From assembly GCA_013375455.1 (NCBI GenBank), contig JABXJT010000022.1, positions 1 through 64,000 of the forward strand: a stretch of DNA of 64,000 nucleotides, written 5' to 3'. Made by a program: the position numbers and the translations under genes. The notes beneath the pieces were generated by a model that searched no databases, was not told where the DNA came from, and saw nothing but the letters and a program-made list of their open reading frames with translations. Source of the stretch: Candidatus Helarchaeota archaeon (GTDB lineage Archaea > Asgardarchaeota > Lokiarchaeia > Helarchaeales > HEL-GB-A). This document shows positions 33,615 to 41,605 of the stretch, piece by piece. Positions within the stretch are counted from its first letter, which is position 1; every line of letters begins with the position of its first letter.

Positions 33615-34880
33615 TCAAGTACCTTCGTCGTAACTCGTTAGATATTTTTCTTGTTCAGGGGTCAATTTGTCTATTTGAATGCCCATGGATTCTAATTTCA
33701 AAGCTGCAACCTTATTATCAATTTCAATTGGAACTTTATATACATCGGGCTTCAATTCTTTTCCTTTCTTAACAAGATACTCTGTACAAAGGGATTGATT
33801 GGCAAAACTCATATCCATAACTTCACTAGGATGCCCCTCTGCGGCAGCTAAATTCACTAATCGACCTTCTGCTAGTAGGTAGACTTTCCGGCCATCCTTT
33901 AATGTAAATTCTTCCACGTTTGGTTTTATCTTCCGTTTACCACTGGATGCTGCTTCAAGGTCAGGGATATTAATTTCGACGTTGAAATGCCCAGAATTTG
34001 CGAGTAGTACTCCATCTTTTAAGACGTCTATATGTTCACTGCTAACCACATCTTTATTGCCGGTAGAGCTAACAATTATATCGGCGATTTTTGCGGCTTC
34101 TTTCATTCCCATAACCCAGAACCCATCCATGGTCGCCCTCAATGCTTTAACAGGATTTATTTCTGTTACAATAACATGCGCGCCCAAACCTCTTGCTCTC
34201 ATTGCAATTCCTTTTGAACAATGCCCATATCCAGCCACAACAAATTTTTTTCCAGCAATCATCACGGAAGTAGCTCGAAGAATTCCATCCATCGTGCTTT
34301 GACCAGTTCCATAAATGTTATCAAAATCCCACTTTGTTTCAGCATCATTTATAGCGATGATCGGATATTTCAACACACCATCTTTTGCCATTGCCCGTAA
34401 TCGAATCACACCTGTAGTTGTTTCTTCACATCCTCCAATGAAATTTTCAATTAGATTCTGTCTTTCTGTGTGAGCTACATTGATTAAATCCGCGCCATCA
34501 TCAAGGGTAATATTGGGTTCAATATCTAGGACCTTATTGACACACCAGTAATACTCATCATGATTCTCCCGCCAGGCGAAAACTTTAATACCCTCTTCGA
34601 CTAAAGCAGCAGCAACTTCATCCTGAGTTGAAAGCGGATTTGATGCACAAAGGGCAACTTCCGCTCCTCCTGCCTTCAAAGTTAGCACTAAGTTCGCGGT
34701 TTCTTTTGTAACATGGAGACATACTCCGAGTTTCAAATTTTTCAGCGGCTTCTCCTTTTTAAAACGCTCTTGAATCTTCATTACAACTGGCATATTTGCA
34801 GCAGACCATTCAATAGCTAACTTCCCCTGCGGAGCCAGGTTCATATCTTTTACTTTGTAATCTTGATCTGTAATTTTCAA
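33615..34880 (-). CDS. ahcY: adenosylhomocysteinase
   Basis: 421 aa, typical archaeal length. Hallmarks: substrate-side motif NPLSTQDEVAAAL, NDAETKWDFDN, GTGQST, and the NAD-binding segment VVAGYGHCSKGIAMRARGLG (about 215-235). It hydrolyses S-adenosylhomocysteine to homocysteine and adenosine, removing the inhibitor of methyltransferases, several of which are in this window. Followed on the same strand by MetRS. A tandem Lrp-type regulator is divergent 112 bp away. Confidence 0.96.
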   Translation of the reverse strand: MKITDQDYKVKDMNLAPQGKLAIEWSAANMPVVMKIQERFKKEKPLKNLKLGVCLHVTKETANLVLTLKAGGAEVALCASNPLSTQDEVAAALVEEGIKVFAWRENHDEYYWCVNKVLDIEPNITLDDGADLINVAHTERQNLIENFIGGCEETTTGVIRLRAMAKDGVLKYPIIAINDAETKWDFDNIYGTGQSTMDGILRATSVMIAGKKFVVAGYGHCSKGIAMRARGLGAHVIVTEINPVKALRATMDGFWVMGMKEAAKIADIIVSSTGNKDVVSSEHIDVLKDGVLLANSGHFNVEINIPDLEAASSGKRKIKPNVEEFTLKDGRKVYLLAEGRLVNLAAAEGHPSEVMDMSFANQSLCTEYLVKKGKELKPDVYKVPIEIDNKVAALKLESMGIQIDKLTPEQEKYLTSYDEGT

Positions 34881-34992
34881 TCACCTTAATATGTGGGGGT
34901 TAATTGAAATATAAAACTTTTTTTATTGATTTCGAATTAAATGCATAAAATTAATGTATTAAATTCACCATCCCATAACTTGAGGTCTTAAA

Positions 34993-35901
34993 TTGTTTGA
35001 TTCACTAGAGGAATTAGATCAAAAGATACTTGAAATACTAAAAGATGATCATCGAAAACCATTCACAGAGATAGCGACAGATCTGGGGATATCTCGCAAT
35101 ACTGTAAATAATAAAATTAAGAAATTGGTGCAAAAGGGCATAATAAGAAACTATACAATAGTTGTTGATCCAAATTGGTTTTTCGATAAAACTATCTTTA
35201 TTGAAATTAAAACTAATCCACATGAACCATGGTTAGCTGAAGGACTACAAAATCTCTATGAATGTGAGTTAATTGATGGAATAATTGGCGAATATTCTTT
35301 AATATTGAAAGTCAGAGTAAGAGAAGATTTTGATGTGACATTAAATCAAATTGATTCCTTAATGGCCAAAAGCGCTTCAAAAAAGTATCACATCATCGAT
35401 ATCATCCATATTTATAAAGAAAATGGTTATGTATTCGGTGAATCAATCAAGAAGAGAGAAATTGACCTAAAGGATTTAGAAATAATTGAAATTTTACGGA
35501 ATCAAGGGAAGAAACCACTAACCCATAGTCAAATTAGCCAATTCTTGAAAAAAAGAAGGATAAATATCTCACAACCAGCCGTATCTAAACGAATTAAGGG
35601 GTTAGAGGATTTAATTAAAAAATTCACAATCATTCCAGATCTTACGAAATTAGGAATAAAAATCAAATTCTATGTGAGGATCAAAGTCGATCCTGCTAGC
35701 TACAATGCAACAGCTTTGGAATTCTTATCAAATCAACCCCAAATAACTGATCTTTATCGCACTGGGGAGAACTACGGACTTTTGGCAATCGTCCGAGCAG
35801 AAGATATCGATTTTTATAATAATTTTATTCAAAATCTTTATACAGATTCACGGATTCTAGACACTCATACCACTCTCGTTTTAGAGGAAAGGAAAAAATA
35901 G
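34993..35901 (+). CDS. tandem Lrp/AsnC-type regulator (two copies in one chain)
   Basis: 302 aa, about twice the usual 150. The first half is a complete Lrp protein: winged helix-turn-helix at about 5-55 (KPFTEIATDLGISRNTVNNKI) and an RAM/ligand domain at about 65-145. The second half repeats this: HTH about 165-215 (THSQISQFLKKR...ISQPAVSKRI) and RAM domain about 220-300. A single chain could thus mimic an Lrp dimer. TTG start. Divergent from SahH, so it may control that gene; ligand unknown. Confidence 0.82.
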   Translation: MFDSLEELDQKILEILKDDHRKPFTEIATDLGISRNTVNNKIKKLVQKGIIRNYTIVVDPNWFFDKTIFIEIKTNPHEPWLAEGLQNLYECELIDGIIGEYSLILKVRVREDFDVTLNQIDSLMAKSASKKYHIIDIIHIYKENGYVFGESIKKREIDLKDLEIIEILRNQGKKPLTHSQISQFLKKRRINISQPAVSKRIKGLEDLIKKFTIIPDLTKLGIKIKFYVRIKVDPASYNATALEFLSNQPQITDLYRTGENYGLLAIVRAEDIDFYNNFIQNLYTDSRILDTHTTLVLEERKK

Positions 35902-35958
35902 TAGTATTCATTTGTTAATGATCAGATAAAGTATAAGATATTCATCCAGGCGAAGTTA

Positions 35959-36474
35959 TTGACGGCACCTAGAAACTCTTGTGATGTTTGCGGTCGGAAG
36001 ATAACTGGCAAACCTCAATTCCGGTTTTTTGAAGGGGCGCGGCTGATGGTTTGCGAAATATGTGCGCGCTTTGCCGAAAAACAACCACCTCCCCAAAAGG
36101 CTCCAGCTACCCAAAGAACTAAAAAATATACCCCACGTCCAAAAAGAAGGATTCCAAAAAGATCTTTACAGGATATGGAGCTCCGAGACGATTATGCAAA
36201 AGTGATCAGAGAAGCTAGAGAGCAGAAAGGCTGGACACAAACGGAATTAGCAAATCAATTAATCGAGCGATTATCATTAGTTCGCCGGATTGAAAGTGGG
36301 AAAATGCAGCCTAACATACAGGTTATTGAAAAATTAGAAAAAGAGTTGGAGATCAATCTATTAATATCCACGAGTGATATTCCCGAGATAAAACTTGAAT
36401 CAAAACTTCCCGGTGATATGACTTTAGGTGATGTAGTTCATCTTAAGAAGAAGAAGAAAAAAGATGAGGACTAA
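35959..36474 (+). CDS. mbf1: archaeal multiprotein bridging factor 1 (aMBF1)
   Basis: 171 aa. An N-terminal zinc ribbon (CDVCGRKI...CEICARF), a basic Pro/Lys linker (about 50-75), and a Cro/C1-type helix-turn-helix at about 85-140 (REQKGWTQTELANQLIERLS, LVRRIESGKMQPN). The C-terminal end is Lys-rich. MBF1 binds TBP as a coactivator in eukaryotes; the archaeal form is linked to translation as well. TTG start. Directly follows the Lrp gene and converges with aTrm56, one base apart. Confidence 0.93.
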   Translation: MTAPRNSCDVCGRKITGKPQFRFFEGARLMVCEICARFAEKQPPPQKAPATQRTKKYTPRPKRRIPKRSLQDMELRDDYAKVIREAREQKGWTQTELANQLIERLSLVRRIESGKMQPNIQVIEKLEKELEINLLISTSDIPEIKLESKLPGDMTLGDVVHLKKKKKKDED

Positions 36475-36475
36475 T

Positions 36476-37018
36476 TTAATCTTCATCTTCATCCAATTTT
36501 CGTAATATCTTTTTATTTTTAGAGGGAATGATTTCTAGTTTTGCATTCTTATGTTTTTTATTGAATTCTTCACCTAGAAAGAAATGATCCAGAAAAATGG
36601 CTAAAGCAGCAATTTCTGAATGTGGTTGGTTGGTGATGGAAACATTGTATGTGGCAAGATCATAAACTTCTTTAGGAACCTTCTTAGCCCCTACAACGAC
36701 AAGCTTATCCTTTTGCGAATTACGGATTTCTTCAATTAAATTTGGTAGAGGAATGCCATACATCGTAAGATGAATTATTTCACCCCCCGATTTTTTCCAT
36801 TCTTTTAAGATTTTTAGAGAATTCTTTCCCATTTCTAGAGAAAAATTCCCACCAAATCGATCGCTTACGTCTTCAATGGCATTTTGTACTTCTGAGTCCT
36901 TTACATCACCAATGATGATCCCATTCGCTCCAAATGCCCGTGCCACGAGGGCAATATGGGTCGTAATTCTTTTATCACGCTCGAACCGATGGCCCATCCG
37001 TAATACTACAAGTTTCAT
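36476..37018 (-). CDS. trm56: tRNA (cytidine(56)-2'-O)-methyltransferase
   Basis: 180 aa. SPOUT-class family specific to archaea: N-terminal LRMGHRFERDKRITTHIALV, central LTMYGIPLPN, and the knot motif VVVGAKKVPKEVYDLATYN followed by NQPHSEIAALAIFLD. It 2'-O-methylates C56 in the T-loop of tRNA using SAM. The T-loop is also the target of TrmI here and contains the intron in tRNA-Val(CAC). Lone gene on this strand, tail to tail with MBF1. Confidence 0.95.
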   Translation of the reverse strand: MKLVVLRMGHRFERDKRITTHIALVARAFGANGIIIGDVKDSEVQNAIEDVSDRFGGNFSLEMGKNSLKILKEWKKSGGEIIHLTMYGIPLPNLIEEIRNSQKDKLVVVGAKKVPKEVYDLATYNVSITNQPHSEIAALAIFLDHFFLGEEFNKKHKNAKLEIIPSKNKKILRKLDEDED

Positions 37019-37103
37019 TCAGTTCACTATTAACTTAAAGCAATAAGTTTTTGATGGTTGATCTGTAGTGAATGTTTATTAATCTGAAATAACCTGAAAT
37101 GCG

Positions 37104-37871
37104 ATGAAATCCATAACACTTCTAGAAAAATCATACGGTACCTATAAAGTTGCAGCATTGAACGCCTTCCGGCGTAATTTATCCAAGGAATTGGAAGGAT
37201 TAGAGGTACAAATCAAAAAGGTAAATCTACACCCTCGCAATTGGATCACTGTGGAAGTAGAGGGAGATGATGAAGAGGCAGCCTATAACTTGTTACAGCA
37301 TTATTATGGTACTACATGTTCTTTTGATCAACTAGAAAAAGACCAAACAAGAAAGGGGAAATTGCTTCAGACAGGTAAATATGGCTACGGTTTTTTCATT
37401 GATATTGGGATTGATTCGGCTAAAATAATTGATGCGTTCATCCCACTCTACGCGCTCCGCCAGCAACTCGCAAAGAATGAAAAATTACCGTTACGAAGAC
37501 TGTCAAACCTCTATGGATTTTTAGATAATCTATCGTTGGAAGTTCGGATTGAATCGATTGACCGATTACAAAGAAAAATTCAAGTTGTTCTAAGTGATGC
37601 TCAAATAAATACATTTGAAAAGTGGATTAGGTCTAAACTAGAAAGATTGATCGTTGTTGGAGTGACTAGACATCATCTTAAGAAAGTTATTATTAATTCT
37701 GGTCATCTCCGTGATATCACATCAATTGATCGACTTGGTTTTCTCGAAGAAATGATTATTTGTAAGCGTGGAACAAACGCTCCTGGAATCCTCTCAGAAA
37801 TTGGATCATCTCTCCCAGAATCCCAAATTCAACTCTTCATCCCGACCAAATTGGAAGCGTACATTTCATAA
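37104..37871 (+). CDS. DUF2110-like archaeal protein
   Basis: 255 aa. Pattern resembles the archaeal DUF2110 family: N-terminal alpha-beta region, a middle with S1/OB-like strands (GKLLQTGKYGYGFFIDIGID, about 90-110), and a charged C-terminal half. Cellular role is unknown; the OB-like segment suggests RNA binding. It sits four bases before the S4-methyltransferase gene, so the two are co-transcribed, which supports a role in RNA metabolism. Confidence 0.65.
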   Translation: MKSITLLEKSYGTYKVAALNAFRRNLSKELEGLEVQIKKVNLHPRNWITVEVEGDDEEAAYNLLQHYYGTTCSFDQLEKDQTRKGKLLQTGKYGYGFFIDIGIDSAKIIDAFIPLYALRQQLAKNEKLPLRRLSNLYGFLDNLSLEVRIESIDRLQRKIQVVLSDAQINTFEKWIRSKLERLIVVGVTRHHLKKVIINSGHLRDITSIDRLGFLEEMIICKRGTNAPGILSEIGSSLPESQIQLFIPTKLEAYIS

Positions 37872-37883
37872 AGGATGTCTTCT

Positions 37884-38570
37884 ATGGGGCGCTTGGATAT
37901 ATTCTTGGTAGAAAATAATCTAATTCCGACACGCAGTCGCGCAAAACGGGCAATTTTATATGGATTAGTCAAGGTTAATGGAAAATTTATTCGAAAACCT
38001 GCTAGTTCCGTTAAAAAAAGTGATAAAGTAGAAATTTTAGATGAATTGGCAACAAAATCTGTTGGATATTGGAAACTTCAGGCCATCCTTAATTCAATCG
38101 ATTTGGAATTATTTAAATCCACAGATAGGGTGCTTGATTTAGGATCAAGCGCGGGTGGATTTCTCGAATTTGTTGCAAAACGCTGCCAAAAAGTGTATGG
38201 GGTTGAGATTTCTGATGAATTCGCACCGCAATTATATTATCTAAAACAGAAATATCCAAATATTTCTGTCCAAATTACTGATGCTTTTAAACTAGATCCA
38301 CGGAATCTTCCAGATTTCGGACAAATCGATACCCTGTTAATCGATTTAACCCTCGACCCAAGCGATTCAATCAAAATTTTAGAAAAGTTTTTGCTTTCAT
38401 TAAAGCCACAGGGATATATCATAATGGCAATTAAGATAGGCGATCGTTCTCCTAACGAATATAAAAAAAATGTAAAAGCTTCCTTTAAAACACTGAATTT
38501 AAAGATATTACGGATTCTTGATATCGATCCGGAGAAAAAGGAGCTCCATGTTATTGCGCAAAAACAATAG
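37884..38570 (+). CDS. S4-domain FtsJ-type RNA methyltransferase (TlyA-like)
   Basis: About 228 aa from the ATG at 37884, placed eight bases after AAAGGA; the earlier ATG at 37875 is too close. S4 RNA-binding domain at about 1-55 (RLDIFLVENNLIPTRSRAKR). A Rossmann methyltransferase follows with the SAM motif VLDLGSSAGGFLEFV at about 87-101, a VYGVEIS strand, and IDTLLIDLTLDP. TlyA family members methylate 2'-O of rRNA cytidines in bacteria; the archaeal target is not known. Coupled to the DUF2110-like gene. Confidence 0.85.
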   Translation: MGRLDIFLVENNLIPTRSRAKRAILYGLVKVNGKFIRKPASSVKKSDKVEILDELATKSVGYWKLQAILNSIDLELFKSTDRVLDLGSSAGGFLEFVAKRCQKVYGVEISDEFAPQLYYLKQKYPNISVQITDAFKLDPRNLPDFGQIDTLLIDLTLDPSDSIKILEKFLLSLKPQGYIIMAIKIGDRSPNEYKKNVKASFKTLNLKILRILDIDPEKKELHVIAQKQ

Positions 38571-38583
38571 TTTGTAAAATTAG

Positions 38584-38657
38584 TGGACGGGGAGGGATTT
38601 GGACCCTCGACCACTGCCTCGTAAGGGCAGTATCATACCAGTCTAGACCACCCGTCC
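38584..38657 (-). tRNA. tRNA-Val (anticodon UAC)
   Basis: Reading down from 38657: acceptor GGACGGG/CCCGTCC, D arm GTCTAGACTGGTATGAT, anticodon stem CTGCC/GGCAG around CTTACGA (anticodon TAC, valine), variable loop, T stem GAGGG/CCCTC with loop TCCAAAT, and discriminator A at 38584. No intron, and no encoded CCA, unlike the other tRNA-Val in the window. Confidence 0.95.
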
Positions 38658-38823
38658 AGGGGTTACTTCGCTATTCACTATCTTGTTCGGTTGATTCGAT
38701 TAAAACTCTTTTATCCTAATTAATTTAACAATTAGATTAAATCAAAATATTATATAGTTTTTGCTCCTTTATTCCTTATAATGAAATTTTCCTCCTATAA
38801 AATTCGAGTTCTGAAGGATTGAA

Positions 38824-39792
38824 ATGATGGCAAAGAAAATTCTGGACCTCTTTTGCGGAGCTGGGGGATTTGCTGCGGGGTTCCAAGCTGTGGGATTCGA
38901 AATTGCGGCAGCCATCGATCTATCCTACAATGCCTTCCAAACCTACAAGCATAATTTTCCCAATGCTATCGTCTTAAATGAAAACATTCATGAACTTCAC
39001 ACAGAAGATATTCTCGAGAGGATTGAGGATGTTCCTGATGTTATTATAGCTGCGCCGCCATGCGAAGCCTATACCTCTGCAAATAAAAAACGACAGAAAA
39101 ACCCCCTGAAACGTTTATATGAAGACGAGCGGGGGCAGTTGGTTCTGGATGCCATACGAATTATTGGTGATATACGTCCAAAGCTGTTTGTTCTTGAAAA
39201 TGTCCCTGAACTTCTCTCAGGTGAATTAAAATGGGCTCTCCGCCGTGAATTTAAACAAGTCGGATTTGAACAAGTCTATTTTAACATCCTATTTGCGGAA
39301 GACTATGGAAGTCCAAGCAAACGGAAGCGGGTTTTCATCTCGAATATTCAAATTACACCCAAAAAACAGCCTCACAATTTAATTGTTCAGGATATATTAA
39401 CACTACCACCACCTACGTCATTTCATGATCTTTTGAACCATAGTTGGTGCCCAATCGCCCCTAAAAAGCAAAAGAAGATTGGAAAGCTGAAACCTGGTAA
39501 TGCCCTTGTTTTCTATCAATCCGCAAGTCGAAAAACTTATACCAATTGGGTACGGTTACAACCAAATAGAATCGCTCCAACGGTTATAGGACACAGTCGA
39601 TTCATTCACCCTTATGAAGATCGAGTGCTCACCGTGCGCGAAAATGCCCGTCTGATGGGTTTTCCTGACCACCATTACTTTATTGGGGGATTAGATGACC
39701 AGTACGATCAAGTGGGGGAAGCTGTGCCCGTTCCCCTTGCGACTGCGATTGCCCAATTTTGTTCATCAATTGTAAATTTCAAGAATAAATGA
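38824..39792 (+). CDS. C5-cytosine DNA methyltransferase
   Basis: 322 aa. Motif I DLFCGAGGFAAGF (about 8-20), motif II/III AAIDLS, catalytic motif IV APPCEAYTSAN with the Cys at about 81, motif VI ENVPEL, motif VIII GSPSKRKRVFI, and motifs IX-X near the end (RENARLMGFPDHH, QVGEAVPVPLATAIA). The target-recognition stretch between VIII and IX is short. No restriction endonuclease gene is adjacent, so it is an orphan methylase or regulatory modifier. Usual start ATG ATG at 38824/38827. Confidence 0.93.
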   Translation: MMAKKILDLFCGAGGFAAGFQAVGFEIAAAIDLSYNAFQTYKHNFPNAIVLNENIHELHTEDILERIEDVPDVIIAAPPCEAYTSANKKRQKNPLKRLYEDERGQLVLDAIRIIGDIRPKLFVLENVPELLSGELKWALRREFKQVGFEQVYFNILFAEDYGSPSKRKRVFISNIQITPKKQPHNLIVQDILTLPPPTSFHDLLNHSWCPIAPKKQKKIGKLKPGNALVFYQSASRKTYTNWVRLQPNRIAPTVIGHSRFIHPYEDRVLTVRENARLMGFPDHHYFIGGLDDQYDQVGEAVPVPLATAIAQFCSSIVNFKNK

Positions 39793-39802
39793 AAAATTCT
39801 AC

Positions 39803-40375
39803 CTATCTGATAGTGACTGGGGTCTTTTGAAAAATAGTATAAATTGTTGTTTTAAAAATATCATGCGTAAAATTGGGAGGAATTATTTCTTTTAATTTAC
39901 CAAAAAGAGTTTGAGAAAGGCGCTCTTCTGTAAAATCGGGGTGATCTTCTAAGTTTGGGTCAAATTTATGCAAGAAAATTGTAAAATCTACTTTTAAACT
40001 ATTTTTTACAAGGTATTCGACAATTATTTTCAGATAATCAAAGGCAAGATCGTACCTCTCGGTGTCCTGAACGTCAATGACGAAAAAGATTTTATCAACT
40101 TCAATGAAATACTCATCTAGATGTTGGAAATAATCCGTCCGGTATTGTTCTTGACCACCAAAATCCCAGACGGTGAATAGGGTATCTCGATCTTGAAAAC
40201 TCACAATAACGCGACCCTGGGTCGGTCTCAGGGAGCAATATGATAACAGATTGGTGTCCCTTTGCAAGCTTAATAAAATTGAAGTTTTCCCTGCATCATC
40301 CAATCCCATTATCAAAATTTTTCTGATTTTACTTCCATTATTTTTAATACTCATATGATCTTTCTCTATTTTCAT
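39803..40375 (-). CDS. Arf/Rag-like small GTPase
   Basis: 190 aa. P-loop GLDDAGKTS near residue 25, WDFGGQEQYR for switch II, and HKFD in place of NKxD; that His is typical of Rag/Gtr GTPases, while the P-loop is Arf/Gtr-like. It ends soon after the G domain (TIFQKTPVTIR) with no long roadblock-like C-terminal domain as in RagA. It is preceded on the same strand, 29 bp away, by an ArsR-type regulator, a probable operon. Likely a membrane- or scaffold-linked switch; partner unknown. Confidence 0.88.
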   Translation of the reverse strand: MKIEKDHMSIKNNGSKIRKILIMGLDDAGKTSILLSLQRDTNLLSYCSLRPTQGRVIVSFQDRDTLFTVWDFGGQEQYRTDYFQHLDEYFIEVDKIFFVIDVQDTERYDLAFDYLKIIVEYLVKNSLKVDFTIFLHKFDPNLEDHPDFTEERLSQTLFGKLKEIIPPNFTHDIFKTTIYTIFQKTPVTIR

Positions 40376-40404
40376 TAAATTATTCGACTTTTTGAATTAA
40401 ATAC

Positions 40405-40740
40405 TTAATGTAATGTATCTATAATATCCTTTGATGCGATATCCTCTATTTTTTCTTTATCACGACTTGATATATAGGAATTTACGGATGAAAGAACCGT
40501 GAAAATTTCCGGATGTTTGATGCTGTAAAACTTTTTCACGCCTTCTCGGCGAACTTGCAGAATATCTGCAGCAATGAGCTTGCTTAATTGCTGAGAAGTC
40601 GTGGATTGGCTCTTATTTAACTTGAGTTCAATATCATTAGCAGTCATTTCAGTGTTCTTTAGAAGTTCTATGATTTTAAGACGTGTTGAATCAGCCAATA
40701 CTTTTAAAAAGAGAACTATCGGATCAATAAGCTCTTCCAC
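40405..40740 (-). CDS. ArsR-type winged-helix regulator
   Basis: 111 aa, one winged-helix domain: LFLKVLADSTRLKIIELLKN, then EMTANDIELKLNKSQSTTSQ as recognition helices and a wing (ILQVRREGVKKFYSI). No Cys metal-binding pair is seen, so it probably does not sense metals. It precedes the Rag/Arf-like GTPase gene by 29 bp. A perfect 24-bp palindrome lies about 70 bp upstream of its start between the divergent promoters and is a likely operator. Confidence 0.88.
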   Translation of the reverse strand: MEELIDPIVLFLKVLADSTRLKIIELLKNTEMTANDIELKLNKSQSTTSQQLSKLIAADILQVRREGVKKFYSIKHPEIFTVLSSVNSYISSRDKEKIEDIASKDIIDTLH

Positions 40741-40808
40741 TTTAGGGCAACTCCTTTAGAGAATTGTATATTGATCATTATCAGAAATATTTAAATATTA
40801 GTGTATTC

Positions 40809-40832
40809 ATATATCGTTATATAACGATATAT
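40809..40832. promoter_or_regulatory. perfect 24-bp palindrome, probable operator
   Basis: Half-site ATATATCGTTAT and its exact complement meet with no spacer. It lies between the ArsR gene (minus) and the small-gene operon (plus). It is just upstream of a TATA-like TTATATATAA (40846-40855) for the plus side and of an ATTTAAATATT-type element near 40787 for the minus side. It could be bound by the ArsR protein to control both directions. Confidence 0.55.
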
Positions 40833-40845
40833 CGAAAGGTCTTAG

Positions 40846-40855
40846 TTATATATAA
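40846..40855 (+). promoter_or_regulatory. TATA box of the 40879 operon
   Basis: TTATATATAA lies about 25-30 bp before ATG 40879, so transcription should begin near or at the start codon, giving a leaderless message. Confidence 0.5.
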
Positions 40856-40878
40856 ATGAATCGGTAAATGATGATTAA

Positions 40879-41025
40879 ATGGAAGGAATTAAAAAGGGAG
40901 ATAAAAGTAAGAAGCTTGAGGACGTGTGGATCCCAATTATAATGGATAATTATAATGATCCATACAAGGAATGGGCTGAAGCTTTTTTTTGGGTTAAAAG
41001 TTTAATTAGAGAAGTAAAAAAGTGA
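40879..41025 (+). CDS. 48-aa charged small protein
   Basis: The ATG start lies about 25 bp after a TATA box and ends with TGA at 41023-41025. Residues: basic N-terminus (MEGIKKGDKSKKLEDVW), a middle WIPIIMDNYNDPYKEW, and a C-terminal amphipathic helix. The next gene's ATG follows 10 bp later, and the GAGG ribosome-binding site for it overlaps this stop region. It probably forms a two-gene unit with the winged-helix protein. No family recognised. Confidence 0.5.
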   Translation: MEGIKKGDKSKKLEDVWIPIIMDNYNDPYKEWAEAFFWVKSLIREVKK

Positions 41026-41035
41026 GGTTAATTTG

Positions 41036-41425
41036 ATGTTAGCTAGCTTGGAAGTAAGTATAAAGAACGCTATTCCTGAGGGAACGGTTGATCATAAACC
41101 AAGTGGGGTGCAATTAGCAAGTCCTTTTTATCAAAAGCGTGAAATCATGAAACTCCCCCCTTCAGCGAAATTCATTTTGTATTTATTGAGATCGAAAGGT
41201 GCCATGAATCGAAAACGCATCATTCAAAAAACGTTAATGCCTGATCGCACCGTTGGATTCGCTTTAAAATTACTATTGGAGAAAAATTTAATCCGAAAGG
41301 AAGATCCTGAGGCATTGGTAAAAAGAACATCAGAGAAGAGGCGTCGGAGGCGAAAGCGAGATCGCCGCATTACTAATTACAATATTGTTTCAACAATCCT
41401 GCCCTTTGTAATGGCAGAAGTTTAA
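41036..41425 (+). CDS. small winged-helix DNA-binding protein
   Basis: 129 aa from ATG 41036 (TTG 41033 is less likely, since GTGAGGTT is spaced for the ATG). A winged-helix core at about 42-88: LPPSAKFILYLLRSKGAMNR, then RKRIIQKTLMPDRTVGFALK and LLEKNLIRKED. An Arg/Lys-rich wing or linker (SEKRRRRRKRDRR) follows. N-terminal 30 residues are unassigned. Similar small MarR-like proteins occur widely in archaea. Likely DNA-binding; co-transcribed with the 48-aa protein. Confidence 0.75.
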   Translation: MLASLEVSIKNAIPEGTVDHKPSGVQLASPFYQKREIMKLPPSAKFILYLLRSKGAMNRKRIIQKTLMPDRTVGFALKLLLEKNLIRKEDPEALVKRTSEKRRRRRKRDRRITNYNIVSTILPFVMAEV

Positions 41426-41605
41426 ATTATTTTTTATCCCCTCAATCCCTAAATGCTAATTTTTCACTTCACATTACAAAAGACTATTGTTTTTTTTTTG
41501 AAAAATTATATTTTAATAAAAAGTTAAATAGGTTAACAATAAAAATCAAAACGCGTAATGAATTGATTAAGATAATAACACTAAAATTGCCAAGAGAGGA
41601 TTAAA

